Part shown: positions 11,445-20,078 of the stretch, piece by piece
Numbering within the stretch: position 1 is the first letter of the stretch
Layout of the letters: each line of letters starts with the position of its first letter
Assembly: GCA_002377695.1 (NCBI GenBank)
Contig: DFQH01000001.1
Coordinates: forward strand, 543,282 to 607,281
Origin: Citromicrobium sp. UBA3494
Lineage (GTDB): Bacteria; Pseudomonadota; Alphaproteobacteria; Sphingomonadales; Sphingomonadaceae
Direction: 5' to 3'
DNA length: 64,000 nt
Translations under genes and position numbers: made by a program
The notes under the pieces: model-generated
Databases searched by the model: none
What the model was told of the DNA's origin: nothing
Seen by the model: only the letters and a program-made list of their open reading frames with translations

Positions 11445-12326
11445 ATGACCGAACGGAAACCGCTGGTGGATTCGGACACCGAAGAGCCGATCCACTTCAA
11501 AGAGGTGTATCGCCGGGCGAAGCGAAACGCCCTGTTCTGGGCTGTCGTCACCGCCGTTCTGCCGCTCGGGCAGACTGCCACCGGTACGATCGAGCTGACA
11601 CCGTTCGTCCGTGATCTCGAATTCAACCACGCCATGATCGTGGCGATATCCTTTGGGATCCTCGTTTTCATGGCGTTCGGCCTGCGCCGCGCCGAAGAGG
11701 ACACCAGACTCGACAATTCAACCGTCGCCGTATCCTCGCGTCTCGAACAGGCCAATGATGTGTTCGCCGATCTTTATGTGAAGGCTACCCATGTCGGTCA
11801 GGCCATCGAAGGCGTCCGGAAGGCCATGATCGAGAAGCAGCAGGCGGCGGAGCATGAACTGGAACAGGTCAAGGGACTGGTGCTGACCGCCAACCACATC
11901 TCCCCGCCGGATTACGACGGCTATTATCAGGACCCTGCGCTCACCGCACTGTTCGACCCTCCTAAAAATTGGATCGACTCGGTTGGGAAAGCCCGCGATC
12001 GAGTGAAGGAAATACTGGAAACGGAATGGTCCCGGTTTTTCTCTGAATCTAAAGTGATGTTGGATGCAGCCAGTGAAAAGCTGACGAAGGGGATCGAACC
12101 GAATGTCGTTAGTGTCGATTCTCTTCCTCCGAAATTGTCGACCGCGCTCGCTAAACTCGGCACCGGCATCCAAGATCTGTCGGAATACAGCAAGCAGCTC
12201 AACGATCGCGAGTTGGCATGGCACGACTGGATGGATCGCTACATCCCCTGGGCGGTGATCCTTCTCTCTTGTGCGTTCGCTGGCGGCTTCATTGCTCACG
12301 CCGCGGTCGATTTCTTGACCAGCTAA
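11445..12326 (+). CDS. Hypothetical membrane protein with coiled-coil middle
   Basis: A 293-residue protein. The ATG at 11445 is chosen for its ribosome-binding site (aaaggggg). Two hydrophobic segments lie near the N terminus (LFWAVVTAVLPLG; MIVAISFGILVFMAFGL), then about 170 mainly helical, charged residues, then a C-terminal membrane segment (WAVILLSCAFAGGFIAHAAV). I do not recognise the family. It is preceded by leader repeat copy A and followed by the gene behind copy B. The layout, anchors at both ends of a helical domain, would suit a membrane sensor or scaffold, but nothing proves this. Confidence 0.6.
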   Translation: MTERKPLVDSDTEEPIHFKEVYRRAKRNALFWAVVTAVLPLGQTATGTIELTPFVRDLEFNHAMIVAISFGILVFMAFGLRRAEEDTRLDNSTVAVSSRLEQANDVFADLYVKATHVGQAIEGVRKAMIEKQQAAEHELEQVKGLVLTANHISPPDYDGYYQDPALTALFDPPKNWIDSVGKARDRVKEILETEWSRFFSESKVMLDAASEKLTKGIEPNVVSVDSLPPKLSTALAKLGTGIQDLSEYSKQLNDRELAWHDWMDRYIPWAVILLSCAFAGGFIAHAAVDFLTS

Positions 12327-12366
12327 CCTCACCACCCCGCCGGCGGCTCATCGCTCCCGTATCTCT

Positions 12367-12443
12367 CGTCGACCCGCCATGCACAACCCGCCTCCGACCT
12401 TGCCAACCGCCCGGCGCAGCGGCATTTTCGCGGCGCAGGAAAG
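12367..12443 (+). repeat. Leader repeat, copy B
   Basis: Second copy of the sequence described at 11352-11440; the shared 19-mer is at 12394-12412, 37 bp before the ATG at 12450. The DNA just before copy B (taacctcaccaccccg at the end of the preceding gene) also resembles the DNA after the next gene (taacctcattaccccg at about 13209), so the similarity covers 3' as well as 5' flanks. Confidence 0.65.
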
Positions 12444-12449
12444 GCGGCA

Positions 12450-13211
12450 ATGAATCATCTGGCGGACGCGCGCGAGATGCTCACATGGGGCCGCGAAGCA
12501 ATGGAGCCGCTGTGGGAAGGTGATCATGCCCTGGCACCGCGCCTCAAACACGATCTCAGACTTGACCCGGCAGAAGGTCAGGATCGCTACTACCTCGTCG
12601 CATTCAATATCGCACCATTCCCCCACCCAATCATCAAGGGCGTCCATGATGCAATCGGGCATTTGCGGCACTCTTTGAACCTCGCCGTTTCCAGCCTTTC
12701 GGAAGCCATCGTCGGCAAGTCGCTGCGCAACACCGATTTTCCGTTCAACCCGACAGAGCAGGAAGTTCGAACTCGGCTCGCCAAGAGCCGGATCCCTGCC
12801 GTCCTGCATGGCGCGATACTCGATTGTCAGCCATGGGATGCGATCAATCAATCGCACGACGATACACTGCGTCGGCTTGCGCTCCTTTCGAACGAAGGGA
12901 AGCATGCCAACATTGTCCGCGCGCAAAGCGCAAATATAGGTGGCACCGCCGAATTTTTTCACCTGGAAGGCGTCGCCGAGCTCACTGGCTATGGTGAGTA
13001 TATCGGGAATGGCGAGCATCGCATCGCAATTGTCAAAATCGACCCGCACCGTCAGCAGAAGATCCACGCGGCAGGGATTTTTCATCCCGGTCTCGAATTT
13101 GCCGACCTTGGGCCGGTCCCGGCGGCAATTTTCCTGAAGCGCGCTGCATTTCTTGTCGAACAGGCTATCGATAACCTCGAGACCGCAGCCCTCCCGCACA
13201 TCCAGCCCTAA
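12450..13211 (+). CDS. Hypothetical protein with 'LSNEGKH' family pattern
   Basis: A 253-residue soluble protein. The segment from about residue 60 to 160 (GHLRHSLNLAVSSL ... FPFNPTEQE ... LRRLALLSNEGKHANI) follows a pattern seen in many uncharacterised bacterial proteins: a helix with R-x-S/A-L-D/N, an FPF/FPI turn, and a late LxxLSNxxKH motif. Some relatives are considered HEPN-like; no function is established and I assign none. A weak site (aggaaagg) precedes the ATG. It lies behind leader repeat copy B, 123 bp after the membrane protein gene. Confidence 0.6.
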   Translation: MNHLADAREMLTWGREAMEPLWEGDHALAPRLKHDLRLDPAEGQDRYYLVAFNIAPFPHPIIKGVHDAIGHLRHSLNLAVSSLSEAIVGKSLRNTDFPFNPTEQEVRTRLAKSRIPAVLHGAILDCQPWDAINQSHDDTLRRLALLSNEGKHANIVRAQSANIGGTAEFFHLEGVAELTGYGEYIGNGEHRIAIVKIDPHRQQKIHAAGIFHPGLEFADLGPVPAAIFLKRAAFLVEQAIDNLETAALPHIQP

Positions 13212-13415
13212 CCTCATTACCCCGGTCTGCGGTTTGTCGTACCCGCGTCCCTCTCCTGCGTCCGCCGCGCCCAGCGCGTTCACATCGTGCTCGGAGACGA
13301 TCTGCCTGCTGTAGCGGGCCTTGGATTTTTCCAGCGGCGTGTCGAGCTCTTCGCGGAACATCGCCGTCGCGCGCTCGTCCTTTCTTAGGACACCCCCATT
13401 CGAAGGACCCACTCC

Positions 13416-14018
13416 ATGAACGTACTCGTCTCCGGCGCGACCGGGCATACCGGCCAGCGCCTCGTCCCGCAGCTTATCGAAGCAGGCCATTCGCCGATCG
13501 CGCTGGTGCGCGACAGCTCGGACACTTCCACGCTCCCCGCGGGCTGCACCACGCGCAAGGGCGACCTGACCGACCTTCCGCAGGATGTTTGCGAAGGCAT
13601 CGACGCGGTGATCTTCGCCGCCGGATCGGGCAGCAAGACCGGACCCGACATGACCGACAAGGTCGACCGCGATGGCGCCAAGGCGCTGGTCGATCGGGCC
13701 AGGGCGGCGGGCGTGAAGCGCTTCGTGATGCTCAGCGCGCGCGGCGTGGACGATCCCGATCCGGACTCCGATCTCTACCACTATGCTCAAGCCAAGAAAG
13801 CGGCGGACGAGCACCTCAAGGCCTCTGGCGTGCCCTACGCGATCATCCGCCCCGGCGCGCTCACGCATGACGACGGCGCGCGCAACATTCGCCTGGGCGA
13901 CGATGTCGAAGGCGACGGCACAACCGCCCGCGGCGATCTGGCGGCGGTGCTGGCGCGCGCGGTGGATGACGATGCGCTGGAAAACCGTGTCGTCCCGATG
14001 GAATCTGCCGGCATCTGA
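13416..14018 (+). CDS. NAD(P)-binding protein, atypical SDR/NmrA-like
   Basis: A 200-residue Rossmann-fold protein beginning MNVLVSGATGHTGQR, where GATGHTG is the dinucleotide-binding loop of extended/atypical short-chain dehydrogenases. Later motifs are FAAGSG and YHYAQAKKAADEHL, the latter corresponding to the YxxxK region, then YAIIRPGAL. Members act as NAD(P) sensors or sugar/flavin-type reductases; the substrate is unknown. Length is typical of the short NmrA-like class. It is followed 27 bp later by thpR. Confidence 0.85.
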   Translation: MNVLVSGATGHTGQRLVPQLIEAGHSPIALVRDSSDTSTLPAGCTTRKGDLTDLPQDVCEGIDAVIFAAGSGSKTGPDMTDKVDRDGAKALVDRARAAGVKRFVMLSARGVDDPDPDSDLYHYAQAKKAADEHLKASGVPYAIIRPGALTHDDGARNIRLGDDVEGDGTTARGDLAAVLARAVDDDALENRVVPMESAGI

Positions 14019-14045
14019 TCGATCGGCCTGCTAGCCTGCGGCCCC

Positions 14046-14576
14046 ATGCACCGCCTGTTCGTCGCCCTGCGCCCGCCCGAAGACATCCGCGATCCGCTGA
14101 TCGACACGATGGAAGGTGTCGTCGGCGCGCGGTGGCAGGGGGACGATCAGCTACATCTGACGCTGCGTTTCGTGGGTGAGGTGGATGCGGCGCAGGCGGA
14201 CGATCTCGCCAGCGCGCTGCAGGCGGTCCGCCTCGCGCCCTTCACGCTTCGCCTGCGCGGCGTGGGCACGTTCGAGCGCAAGGGGCGCACCACCGCGCTG
14301 TGGGCGAAGGTGGAGGAGAGCGAACCGCTTGCCATCCTCCAGCGGCGGGTCGAAACCGCATGCCGGCGCGCCGGCCTGGCGCCCGAGACGAGGCGGTTCG
14401 TGCCGCATGTCACCATCGCGCGGATCAATGCGTCGACCGGGCCGATCGGCGGCTGGCTGGCGCAGCATGGCCGGCTGGCGCTGCCCGACTGGCACGTGAC
14501 GCACTTTCACCTTTACGAAAGCAGGCTGGACGCGGGCGGTGCGCATTACGAGCCACTGCTGGACTTTGCGTTATAG
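14046..14576 (+). CDS. thpR: RNA 2',3'-cyclic phosphodiesterase (2H family)
   Basis: A 176-residue protein with the two tetrapeptides of the 2H phosphoesterase fold: HLTL at about residue 37 and HVTI at about residue 121. It begins MHRLFVALRPPEDIRD, a classic start for this family. ThpR/LigT enzymes open 2',3'-cyclic phosphates on RNA and were first described as 2'-5' RNA ligases of tRNA halves. Short spacing suggests co-transcription with the upstream Rossmann protein gene. Confidence 0.92.
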   Translation: MHRLFVALRPPEDIRDPLIDTMEGVVGARWQGDDQLHLTLRFVGEVDAAQADDLASALQAVRLAPFTLRLRGVGTFERKGRTTALWAKVEESEPLAILQRRVETACRRAGLAPETRRFVPHVTIARINASTGPIGGWLAQHGRLALPDWHVTHFHLYESRLDAGGAHYEPLLDFAL

Positions 14577-14774
14577 GGCCGCGCCATAGGCTGATCCAGG
14601 GGCCACCGCGCTCCGAGGCGTGGGCCATGCCGGACGAACTGCGGACCCTTGCCCCTGTCTCGTCCGTTATAGGGTTGAAGACACACTAAGAGTTGGTCGA
14701 ACAGGGAAACACGGGATGCTATTCAGCCCCCGAAAACCGGCAATTTTCACGAGAACGCCTCGCGGCGGTGCGCT

Positions 14775-15539
14775 ATGAGCGCGGCAACCGCCATGTCCCC
14801 TGTGCGCGACCGGCGCCGGAGCGACCAGCGCGCACGCCTTCAGGCCATGCGCGAGGGTGGCCAACCCGGCCAGACGAGCGGTCGCACGCGCAAATGGCGC
14901 AGAAGGCTTCTGAGGCGCACGCCGATCGCCATCGCGGCGGTATCGGCGGCGGCCGGGTCGCTGGGCGCCTACGCGCCATCGCAGACGGCGGAGGATGTCG
15001 GGGGCTGGTCCTATGAAACCAACCTCAAGACCAATCCCAACTATACGCGCATGAATGCCGCGCTGCTCACCACGAGCGAGCGCATGCGCAAGGCGCTTGC
15101 CCAGGAAGAGGGTATGCGGCTGACCGTCTACCGCGATGTCGCGGGCTATCCGACAGTGGGCATCGGCCATCTGGTCCTCCCGGAAGATGGCTTGCGCGTG
15201 GGTGACCGGATCACGCGCGAGCAGGCGATGGACTTCCTCGCGGCGGACCTCGCCAAGGCGGAGCGGGCTGTCGCGGACGTGGTGGGGAACCTGAAGCTAT
15301 ACCAGCACGAATTCGACGCGCTGGTCGATCTTGCCTACAATGTGGGCGAAGGCACGCTCTCGCCTGCGAAGAGCCCCGCTTTGAACCGGGCGATCGCCAG
15401 CGCGGATTACGAAGGCATCGCGCAGGAACTCGACTACCGCTTCGCCGATGGCCAGGTGGCGGGCGGGCTCGTCCATCGCTCCGAGAGGCGCGCGCAGATT
15501 TTCCTCGAGGCCGATTATGCGGATGTCCGCCCGGGCTAG
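14775..15539 (+). CDS. Membrane-anchored GH24 lysozyme
   Basis: A 254-residue protein. A strongly basic N terminus (KWRRRLLRR) leads into one hydrophobic segment (IAIAAVSAAAGSLGAYAPS), so the enzyme is probably anchored or exported. The catalytic domain starts at about residue 110: EEGMRLTVYRD and YPTVGIGH give the E-x8-D-x5-T triad of T4/P21-type lysozymes (glycoside hydrolase 24), which cut peptidoglycan between MurNAc and GlcNAc. FDALVDLAYNVG is the conserved second half. No phage genes surround it. The next gene, a lipoprotein, starts before this one ends. Confidence 0.88.
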   Translation: MSAATAMSPVRDRRRSDQRARLQAMREGGQPGQTSGRTRKWRRRLLRRTPIAIAAVSAAAGSLGAYAPSQTAEDVGGWSYETNLKTNPNYTRMNAALLTTSERMRKALAQEEGMRLTVYRDVAGYPTVGIGHLVLPEDGLRVGDRITREQAMDFLAADLAKAERAVADVVGNLKLYQHEFDALVDLAYNVGEGTLSPAKSPALNRAIASADYEGIAQELDYRFADGQVAGGLVHRSERRAQIFLEADYADVRPG

Positions 15540-16200
15540 GCTGGCGTTGCTCTTGGTCGGATGCGCGCTGGGCGCGTGTTCGCCTTCGGTCGAAAGCGCG
15601 GCCGCCGACGCCCCCGACGCCACTGCCCAGAATACCGCATCCGGTAGCCCGAAAGGCGAGGATACGGCGCCTGTCGCTGAGCCGGACAATTGCCTGCTGG
15701 TCGTCTGGCAGGATCAGGACACCCGCGACGAGAGCTTCGATCTCGCCCATGACAGCGCCGATGGCGGGGCGATCTCGTGCGCCACGGGCACCAGCGCAAG
15801 CCAGTTTGCGAGCGCGCTTTCCGCCATTCGCAAGGCGGCGCGGGCCAACGACAAGGCCGCGATCCTGCGCGAAGTCGGGCTGCCGCTGCTTTACATCGAT
15901 GCGGAGGGAGACCGCCGCGAACTTACCAGACCGGACGATATCGACGGCACCTTCGCGGAAGTCTTCGACGAAGACGTGCTCGCCCTGCTGCGCGAGGTCG
16001 ATCTCGATGCGCTTACCGTAGTGCCCGACCAGGGCGCCTTCGTGGAGCTTGGATCGGTTTGGCTTGTGGTGGACCGGAACGGGGGCCGTCCGCGGATCGT
16101 CACCGTCAACCGGCAGGCACTGGACGAGGCGGCGCGAGCGATGCGTGCCCAGGCCGAGGCTGGCAGGGGAACCGAAGCCCCCGCGAAATCGTCCGAATAG
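15517..16200 (+). CDS. Predicted lipoprotein, coupled to the lysozyme gene
   Basis: About 227 residues. The start is ATG 15517 (or 15523), inside the 3' end of the lysozyme gene, which implies translational coupling. The N terminus ARLALLLVGCALGACSP has a lipoprotein signal with cysteine after LGA. The mature part is acidic and has no enzyme motif I recognise; LLVVWQDQDTRDESFDL and VVDRNGGRPRIVTVNR are its most ordered stretches. The pairing with a lysozyme suggests a regulator or partner at the envelope (inference). Confidence 0.7.
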   Translation: MRMSARARLALLLVGCALGACSPSVESAAADAPDATAQNTASGSPKGEDTAPVAEPDNCLLVVWQDQDTRDESFDLAHDSADGGAISCATGTSASQFASALSAIRKAARANDKAAILREVGLPLLYIDAEGDRRELTRPDDIDGTFAEVFDEDVLALLREVDLDALTVVPDQGAFVELGSVWLVVDRNGGRPRIVTVNRQALDEAARAMRAQAEAGRGTEAPAKSSE

Positions 16201-16294
16201 AGCATGAACGATCCGCCAGCCACTGTTCAAGTGGCCGCTGCTAGGCCATGAGCCGACGCAATTTCTATCGATAACCAGACCGGAGACACGCATA

Positions 16295-18568
16295 ATGCGA
16301 ATTCTTCTCGCCACCGCCGCAAGCCTCGCCCTGGCAGGCGGTTTTCATGGAGCGGCCATGGCCCAGACGAACAATACCACCAGCAGTGGCGTAACCACTC
16401 AGGACCGCCTCGAAGGCGCCAACTATTTCGAGCTGGAAAGCACCCTGCCGTTCAAGGCGCCCGATTTCGATGCGATTTCGGAAGACGATTACATGCCCGC
16501 GTTCGAGAAGGCGATGGCGATCCAGAAGGGCGAGATTCAGCGGATCATCGACAATCCGGAAGCGCCCACCTTCGAGAACACGATCGTTGCGCTGGAAAAG
16601 TCCGGCCGCATGCTGGGCCGCGTGAGCGCGGTCTTCTTCCACCTGACGGGCGCAAACACGACCGATCGCCTCGACGAGATCAACACCGAGATCAGCCCGA
16701 AACTTTCGGCTCATGGGGACAGCATCGTGCTGAACCCCGAGCTCTTCGCGCGGGTGAAGGCAGTGTACGACAACCGCGCCGCGATGAGCATGCTGCCCGA
16801 AGACGCCAAGCTGCTTGAGGAAACCTACAAGAGCATGGTGCATGCGGGCGCGGAACTGACCGATGCCGAGCGTGAGCGGGTCAAGGAAATCAATACCGAG
16901 CTTTCCACCGTCACCACCGAGTTCGCGCAGGAAGCGCGCAATGCGATGGCCGAGCAGCCGGTGTTCTTCGACAGCCGCGACGAACTGGCAGGCCTGTCCG
17001 AAAGCGACATCACCTCGGCCGCCAAGCTGGCCGAGGAAGAAGGCCAGCCCGGCAAGTTCGCCATCGCCCTGCAGAACACCACGCAGCAGCCGCTGCTGCC
17101 GAGCATGGAAAACCGCGAGGCACGCGAAAAGCTGTTCATGGCCAGCTACCACCGCGCCGACGGCACCACCGATATCGACACGCGCGACCTCGTCGCAAAG
17201 ATCGTCGCGCTGAGGGCCGAAAAGGCCGCGCTGTTCGGCGAGCCAGACTGGGCCAGCTACACGATGTACGATCGCATGGTCGAAAGTCCGCAGGCCGCGC
17301 TCGACTTCATGGGCCAGATGGTCCCCGCGCTGGCCGAAACCCAGCGCCGCGAGGCAGGCCTGCTGAACGAGAAGATCGCCGAGGAAGGCGGGAATTTCGA
17401 GGTTCAGCCGTGGGACTGGTATCGCTACGCCAACCAGATCAAGGCGGAGCGTTACGAAGTCGATGATGACGAGGTCATGCAGTATTTCCAGCTCGACAAG
17501 GTGCTGGAAGACGGCGTGTTCTACATGGCCGAAAAGCTCTACGGGCTCACCTTCGAACGGCGCACCGATCTGCCGGTCTATCACCCGGACGTGTGGGTCT
17601 ACACCGTGAAGGACCGTGACGGTTCGGACATGGGCCTGTTCTACTTCGACCCGTTCCAGCGCGCGTCCAAGCGCGGCGGTGCGTGGATGAGCAACTTCGT
17701 CGACCAGAGCTACCTGTGGAACGAGAAGCCCGTCATCTACAACGTGCTGAACATCCCCAAGGCCCCCGAGGGCGAGCCGCAGCTGGTCAGCTTCGACTGG
17801 GTGAATACCGCGTTCCACGAATTCGGTCACGCGCTGCACGGCTTCTTTGCCGACCAGCAGTATCCGAGCCTTTCGGGCACGGCGACCGCGCGCGACTTCG
17901 TGGAATATCCCAGCCAGGTGCACGAGATGTGGGCGACCTACCCCGAGGTGCTGCGCAACTACGCCAAGCATGTCGAGACAGGGGGAACCATCCCGACCGA
18001 GCTGGTCGACAAGATCGAGGCATCGTCCAAGTTCAACCAGGGTTACGATTTCGGCGAAGTGCTCGAAGCCGCGCTGCTCGACATGAAGTGGCATGCGCTT
18101 TCGGCCGATGAAGCCGAAGCGATCGACTCGCCCGCGAAGGTCTCTGCCTACGAAGACAGTTCGCTGCGCGATCTGGGCCTGGAGGTCGATTTGGTGCCGC
18201 CGCGCTATCGCACCAGCTACTTCAACCACATCTTCTCCGGCCCCGCAGGCTATTCGGCGGGTTATTACAGCTACCTGTGGACGCAGATGCTGGACCGCGA
18301 CAGCCGCGCCTGGTTCCTCCAGAACGGCGGCCTGACCCGTGCAAACGGCGATCACTATCGTGAGACCGTGCTCAGCCAGGGTGGCACGATGGATTACGGC
18401 GAGATGTACCGCAACTTCGCGGGCCGCGATCCGGACGTGAAATACATGCTGATCGCGCTGGGCCTTGCCGAGGAAGAGCCCGGCACGCCCGACCAGACCG
18501 TCGGCGACCCGTCGGATGGCAAGCTGCCCGCCAAGACGGTGGATGGAGACGCGCCGATTGCCGAATAG
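16295..18568 (+). CDS. dcp: M3 family peptidyl-dipeptidase (Dcp-like), exported
   Basis: A 757-residue zinc metallopeptidase with a signal peptide (ILLATAASLALAGGFHGAAM, cut after AMAQ). The zinc motif HEFGH is at residues 508-512 (TAFHEFGHALHGFF), followed by the downstream glutamate in YPSQVHEMWA, as in M3 enzymes. Dcp removes C-terminal dipeptides from oligopeptides; a periplasmic site follows from the signal. E. coli Dcp is about 680 residues; the extra length here is the signal and an acidic tail. A ribosome-binding site (ggagac) precedes the ATG, and a strong terminator follows the stop codon. Confidence 0.93.
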   Translation: MRILLATAASLALAGGFHGAAMAQTNNTTSSGVTTQDRLEGANYFELESTLPFKAPDFDAISEDDYMPAFEKAMAIQKGEIQRIIDNPEAPTFENTIVALEKSGRMLGRVSAVFFHLTGANTTDRLDEINTEISPKLSAHGDSIVLNPELFARVKAVYDNRAAMSMLPEDAKLLEETYKSMVHAGAELTDAERERVKEINTELSTVTTEFAQEARNAMAEQPVFFDSRDELAGLSESDITSAAKLAEEEGQPGKFAIALQNTTQQPLLPSMENREAREKLFMASYHRADGTTDIDTRDLVAKIVALRAEKAALFGEPDWASYTMYDRMVESPQAALDFMGQMVPALAETQRREAGLLNEKIAEEGGNFEVQPWDWYRYANQIKAERYEVDDDEVMQYFQLDKVLEDGVFYMAEKLYGLTFERRTDLPVYHPDVWVYTVKDRDGSDMGLFYFDPFQRASKRGGAWMSNFVDQSYLWNEKPVIYNVLNIPKAPEGEPQLVSFDWVNTAFHEFGHALHGFFADQQYPSLSGTATARDFVEYPSQVHEMWATYPEVLRNYAKHVETGGTIPTELVDKIEASSKFNQGYDFGEVLEAALLDMKWHALSADEAEAIDSPAKVSAYEDSSLRDLGLEVDLVPPRYRTSYFNHIFSGPAGYSAGYYSYLWTQMLDRDSRAWFLQNGGLTRANGDHYRETVLSQGGTMDYGEMYRNFAGRDPDVKYMLIALGLAEEEPGTPDQTVGDPSDGKLPAKTVDGDAPIAE

Positions 18569-18587
18569 GCAACGGGCCGACTGATGG

Positions 18588-18624
18588 AAGGCGGGGGTGG
18601 CCTGGCGCTGCCCCCGCCTTTTTC
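18588..18624 (+). terminator. Rho-independent terminator of the peptidase gene
   Basis: The arms aaggcgggggtgg and ccccgcctt pair closely and are followed by ttttt, beginning 20 bases after the stop codon of the M3 peptidase gene. Confidence 0.85.
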
Positions 18625-18710
18625 ATGGCGGTCAAGGGTCTGGTCGTGGAAGGCAACCGGCACGGCCGGATCGATCTGATGCGGGGCGGCGAGTGCGCCC
18701 GCCCCTCCCC

Positions 18711-19490
18711 TCAATAATACACGATATCCTGTTTCGGCATGTCGCCAAAGCTGGTGCTGATCGTACATTCACCATCAGCGGCAGCCTTTTCGACCGACGC
18801 CATGACATTCGCGATGTCGGTGATGATGCCGCTCAGGAACACGGTCGGTATGGTGTAATCGGCCCAGGAATTGCCGAAGCTCCTGGATGTTTCGAAAGTC
18901 CAGTCGCCATCGGAAAAGAGCTTCGCCGGGTCCGACACCGCTGCATCAACGCCACCGGCGGGGCCGAGGGGAAACAGGGCGCCGCCTTCAGGGGAAAATC
19001 CACCTGACATCAGGGGCTTGCCCCCGACGTTCCAGCGCACCGCGGGCTTGGGCTTGTTCTTGTAGGCAGGGTGGCTGGGGCTCGTGCCTTCCAGTTGCCG
19101 CGATCGGACATGAACCCATTGCGGGCCCGGCTTGCGGACGGCTGCATCACCGTCGGCAGGCGGCAGATAACCGTCTGCGAAGCCAAGCGTAACCTTCACC
19201 ATCCCTTCGGCCGTATCGGAATGCGCCTTGGTCATCGGCGCTTCGATCGTCATTCGCAGTTCCGTGGTGGGCTCGGGGGCATCGTTGATGCGGACATGGC
19301 GCACATGGAGCGCGCCGGTCGTACCCTCGCCGATACTGAAATTCATGCGGGTCTTGTATTCGCATGGCGGCTTGGGCGCTTGCTGCGTTGGGGCCGCGGC
19401 AGTCGCGGTGGATGGCTGAGCGGCCCCGGTCGAGGCAGCGAGCGCAGCAGGCGATATCGCCAGTGTTGCGGTCAATATTGCGGTTCGCAT
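18711..19490 (-). CDS. Secreted hypothetical protein
   Basis: A 259-residue protein. The ATG at 19490 is chosen (MRTAILTATLAISPAALAAS signal peptide, with ggagag upstream). The mature protein begins with an Ala/Thr/Gln/Pro-rich linker of about 25 residues and then a beta-rich region with two cysteines (PPCEYK and GECTIS). I do not recognise the family. It resembles a general periplasmic beta-sandwich protein, with no catalytic motif. It lies 37 bp behind another small secreted protein gene on the same strand, with a related signal peptide start (MRTA). Confidence 0.65.
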   Translation of the reverse strand: MRTAILTATLAISPAALAASTGAAQPSTATAAAPTQQAPKPPCEYKTRMNFSIGEGTTGALHVRHVRINDAPEPTTELRMTIEAPMTKAHSDTAEGMVKVTLGFADGYLPPADGDAAVRKPGPQWVHVRSRQLEGTSPSHPAYKNKPKPAVRWNVGGKPLMSGGFSPEGGALFPLGPAGGVDAAVSDPAKLFSDGDWTFETSRSFGNSWADYTIPTVFLSGIITDIANVMASVEKAAADGECTISTSFGDMPKQDIVYY

Positions 19491-19542
19491 GATGGTGCTC
19501 TCCATGGATCTCTTGCAGGATGGCGGGCCCGGGACGGCCCCA

Positions 19543-19977
19543 TCAGCGCTCTACGTGACAGCGGCCAAGCTCGCCGAACATGCGCGTCATCGCGGTTTCG
19601 CTATCCTCGGCGATGCTGGTTTCGACGAGCGCCTTGGATGTCACCAGCATGGACTGGGCCTGTGCGCCCGGAATGCGCCCCGCCTTCACTTCGGCGACCG
19701 TCTTTTCCTGCCAGTAGAGCTGGTTCTTCAGCGCCCCCGAAGACTTCATGCCGTCGGGCAATGCGCTGACGAGAGGGTCCTGATAGTTTTCGAGCGAGTA
19801 CTTGGTCCACCCGGTCCAGTAGCCCGCGCAGCTGGCATAGTCGTACCCGTTCTGCGGCGCAGCGCCCGCCTTGCCCGCTTCGTAGGCCTTCACCACCTGT
19901 GCGCCCGTGATGGAAGCGGCCAGGGCGGCGGTTGGAAGCGTCAGCCCGAGCAAGGTAGCGATAAGTGCAGTGCGCAT
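19543..19977 (-). CDS. Small secreted hypothetical protein
   Basis: A 144-residue protein with signal peptide MRTALIATLLGLTLPTAALA; the start at 19977 is supported by aggggag upstream. The mature part is mostly helical and has two cysteines (YASCAGYW and LGRCHVER) that could form a disulfide. The family is not recognised. It is transcribed with the following secreted protein gene (gap 52 bp) and ends about 100 bp from the btu operon, which runs the same way. Confidence 0.65.
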   Translation of the reverse strand: MRTALIATLLGLTLPTAALAASITGAQVVKAYEAGKAGAAPQNGYDYASCAGYWTGWTKYSLENYQDPLVSALPDGMKSSGALKNQLYWQEKTVAEVKAGRIPGAQAQSMLVTSKALVETSIAEDSETAMTRMFGELGRCHVER

Positions 19978-20078
19978 GAAGAACTCCCCTCTGTCTTCCA
20001 CTCCAGGATCGAGGGGCAGGTTCGGCGTGGCAGGCTGCGAATACCAGTTACAAGTGCTGTCATGCCCGGCGGGCGTTG

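Noticed and set aside
12348..13868. 506-codon minus-strand frame covering two plus-strand genes
   Set aside because: It opposes two genes with clear starts and product patterns. Only its short stretch near 13212-13361 looks coding, and this is listed as a finding.
16265..18355. Minus-strand frame opposite the M3 peptidase
   Set aside because: Shadow frame; the peptidase has HEFGH and a full-length match to its family.
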